Shown: positions 62,519-64,000 of the stretch, in pieces
How the letters are laid out: every line of letters begins with the position of its first letter
Position numbering within the stretch: the first letter of the stretch is position 1
Assembly: GCA_021806645.1 (NCBI GenBank)
Contig: JAJZQX010000011.1
Span: 101,755-165,754 of the forward strand
Reading direction: 5' to 3'
Source: Myxococcales bacterium
Lineage (GTDB): Bacteria > Myxococcota > Myxococcia > Myxococcales > Anaeromyxobacteraceae
Length of the DNA stretch: 64,000 nt
The notes under the pieces: generated by a model
Told to the model about the DNA's origin: nothing
The model's database searches: none
What the model saw: only the letters and a program-made list of their open reading frames with translations
Translations under genes and position numbers: made by a program

Positions 62519-63850
62519 ATGAAAAAACTGAGCCGGATCTCCCTCGCACTCATCGTCTTCGCCGCGGTCCTCTGGCTTCCCGACCTGATGGGAGCCGGCC
62601 CGACAGGCCCGAAAGGGGATCTGGCGCTGGGCGATCTGCTCGGGCGCGGGTCGTGGCTCGCCTTCGCCGTCGCCTTCGCCGGCGGCTTCCTGACCAGCCT
62701 CACCCCGTGCGTCTACCCGCTCATCCCCATCACCGTCTCCATCTTCGGGGCCCGCAAGGCCGGGTCGCGCGGCGAGGCGGCGCTCCTCTCCGGCCTCTAC
62801 GTGTTCGGCATCGCCGCCACCTACTCGGCGCTCGGCGTCGGGGCGGCGCTAACCGGGCGGGCCTTCGGCTCGGTGATGCAGAACGGGTGGGTCATGGGGG
62901 GCGTGGCGCTGGTGCTGGTGGTCCTGGCCGCCTCGATGTTCGGCGCCTTCGAGCTCACGCTCCCAGCCTCGCTGCAGCAGCGGCTCAACCGCGTGGGCGG
63001 GGCCGGGCGGACCGGCGCCTTCGGCATGGGGCTGGTGGCGGGCGTCATCGCCGCGCCCTGCACCGGACCGGTGCTGGCGGCGGCGCTCACCTTCATCGCC
63101 GCCAAGGGGTCGGTGGCGCTCGGCCTCGCCATCATGTTCCCCTACGCGCTGGGGATGGGGCTCCTCTTCTTCGTCATCGGCGTCTTCTCGGTGTCGCTGC
63201 CGAAGAGCGGCGCCTGGATGGAGACGGTCAAGTCGGTCTTCGGCGCGGCCCTGCTGGCCATGGCCGGCATCTACCTGAAGGATCTCCTCCCGGGGTTGAA
63301 GCCGCTCTTCTCGGCGGCGCCGGCGGCGGCCCTGCTGGCGGCGGCGGTGGCCGGGGCCGGCGTGCTGCTCGGCGCGCTGCAGGGCTCCTTCCACGGCGGG
63401 CCGAACCAGCGGGCGCTGAAGGCGCTCGGCGTGACGCTGCTGGTGGGCGGGGTGGTCTATGGGGCCGGCGCGGCCGGGGCGCGGGAGCGGGCTCACGCGG
63501 CGGCCAGCTTCGTGTGGCTGCACGCCGAGCAGGAGGCGGTGGCGCTGGCGCGCGCCGAGGGGCGGCCGGTGATCGTGGACTTCTGGGCCGAGTGGTGCGC
63601 CGCCTGCAAGGAGCTGGACAGGCTGGCCTGGGCCGACCCGCGGGTGCGCGAGGAGGCCTCGCGCTTCGTGAAGATCAAGGTGGACGGGACCGAATCGACC
63701 GACGAGGTGTCGGCGATCCAGGAGCGCTACCGGGTGCAGGGGATGCCCACCGTGGTCTTCATCGACTCGGCCGGGCGCGAGGTGGCGGACCGGGTCATCG
63801 GCGCCGTCGACGCCGACGAGATGCTGCAGCGGCTCCGCGCGGTCCAGTAG
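62519..63850 (+). CDS. DsbD-like transmembrane thiol reductase
   Basis: 443 residues: N-terminal hydrophobic segment, about eight membrane helices (~45-325) with the redox cysteines in 'SLTPCVYPLIP' and 'AAPCTGPVL', then a C-terminal thioredoxin domain (~330-443) with 'WAEWCAACKEL' (CAAC). The periplasmic N-terminal domain of full DsbD is missing. It moves electrons across the membrane to keep periplasmic thiols reduced or for cytochrome c maturation. Start ATG 62519 (MKKLSRISLAL). Confidence 0.9.
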   Translation: MKKLSRISLALIVFAAVLWLPDLMGAGPTGPKGDLALGDLLGRGSWLAFAVAFAGGFLTSLTPCVYPLIPITVSIFGARKAGSRGEAALLSGLYVFGIAATYSALGVGAALTGRAFGSVMQNGWVMGGVALVLVVLAASMFGAFELTLPASLQQRLNRVGGAGRTGAFGMGLVAGVIAAPCTGPVLAAALTFIAAKGSVALGLAIMFPYALGMGLLFFVIGVFSVSLPKSGAWMETVKSVFGAALLAMAGIYLKDLLPGLKPLFSAAPAAALLAAAVAGAGVLLGALQGSFHGGPNQRALKALGVTLLVGGVVYGAGAAGARERAHAAASFVWLHAEQEAVALARAEGRPVIVDFWAEWCAACKELDRLAWADPRVREEASRFVKIKVDGTESTDEVSAIQERYRVQGMPTVVFIDSAGREVADRVIGAVDADEMLQRLRAVQ

Positions 63851-63967
63851 CGGCCGGCCGAGGCGCCGTCCCCGGCGCTAGACAGTATGGAACGACCGGC
63901 TCACTCGTTGAGCGCGGGTTAGCCTCGGCAAGGCCGCGGCCAGAGCCGCAAACGAGGAGCCGATCGA
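63851..63967. other. Left non-coding end of an IS110-type element (probable)
   Basis: 117 bp between the dsbD-like stop and the transposase ATG. It lies immediately upstream of the IS110-type ORF, where IS110-group elements keep the non-coding segment that encodes the bridge RNA. A GAGGAGCC ribosome site sits at its end. The exact IS end is not definable without the rest of the element. Confidence 0.4.
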
Positions 63968-64000
63968 ATGAAAACTACAACGATGTGGGTCGGAATGGAC
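63968..64000 (+). CDS. IS110-family transposase, 5' end only (runs off window)
   Basis: The last 33 bases translate as MKTTTMWVGMD. 'WVGMD' at the very N-terminus is typical of IS110-type (DEDD/RuvC-like) recombinases, where the Asp is the first catalytic residue and is usually followed by VH. The rest lies beyond the window, so the call rests on eleven residues. Confidence 0.6.
   Translation, partial: MKTTTMWVGMD

Overview
The window is very GC-rich, densely packed DNA. It reads as a chromosomal segment of a myxobacterium (Myxococcota), most likely Anaeromyxobacter-like. The main clue is a complete Frz chemosensory cluster (frzA, frzB, frzCD, frzE, frzG, frzF, with a divergent two-receiver frzZ) in the order known from Myxococcus. 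A PATAN/DUF4388 response regulator, PilZ, hemerythrin and MglA-like pseudo-GTPase modules fit the same group. All calls come from reading translations, motifs and spacing; no database search was run.

0-10 kb looks like a defence or accessory island. It holds two tandem WYL regulators, an AAA_14/DUF4143 ATPase, a DDE transposase remnant, an unrecognised helical protein, and a ~1417-residue protein that fuses HIT, phospholipase-D-like nuclease, SF2 helicase and S24 (LexA-type) protease modules.

10-26 kb is the most interesting part. larB, an N-terminal-only larC and a convergent larE are genes for the nickel-pincer nucleotide (NPN) cofactor. Beside them is a ~13.5 kb IclR-headed operon: NadC-like phosphoribosyltransferase, MoCF/CinA-like protein, 2-oxopent-4-enoate hydratase, acylating acetaldehyde dehydrogenase, 4-hydroxy-2-oxovalerate aldolase, ferredoxin/BFD protein, a divergent LarA-family enzyme, a five-gene Liv-type ABC importer and a lactate-permease-family transporter. 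The LarA homologue keeps the histidine, the cofactor-anchoring lysine and the nickel-ligand histidine at the same spacing (10 and 16 residues) as lactate racemase, but little else. I infer an undescribed NPN-dependent catabolic route that ends in pyruvate plus acetyl-CoA.

26-34 kb holds an AbiE-type toxin-antitoxin pair, tRNA-Asp and tRNA-Val with a terminator, a RapA-like helicase, an orphan HicB-like protein, an ArgE-like deacylase, a second DUF4143 ATPase behind two tandem palindromes, and dapF.

34-46 kb holds signalling genes (degenerate GAF-GGDEF; receiver-PATAN-pseudoGTPase; a histidine kinase), an M16 peptidase, two hemerythrins, a coiled-coil protein, and nucleoside salvage genes (deoA, punA, cdd) with an embedded PilZ gene. 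46-54 kb is the frz cluster. 54-57 kb carries a lamin-tail lipoprotein, a secreted helical protein, a ~644 bp non-coding repeat with terminal inverted repeats (a related copy lies near 42.7 kb), and a Phd/PIN toxin-antitoxin pair. 57-62.4 kb is the isc iron-sulphur operon without iscR, then a DsbD-like thiol reductase. The window ends in the first codons of an IS110-type transposase.
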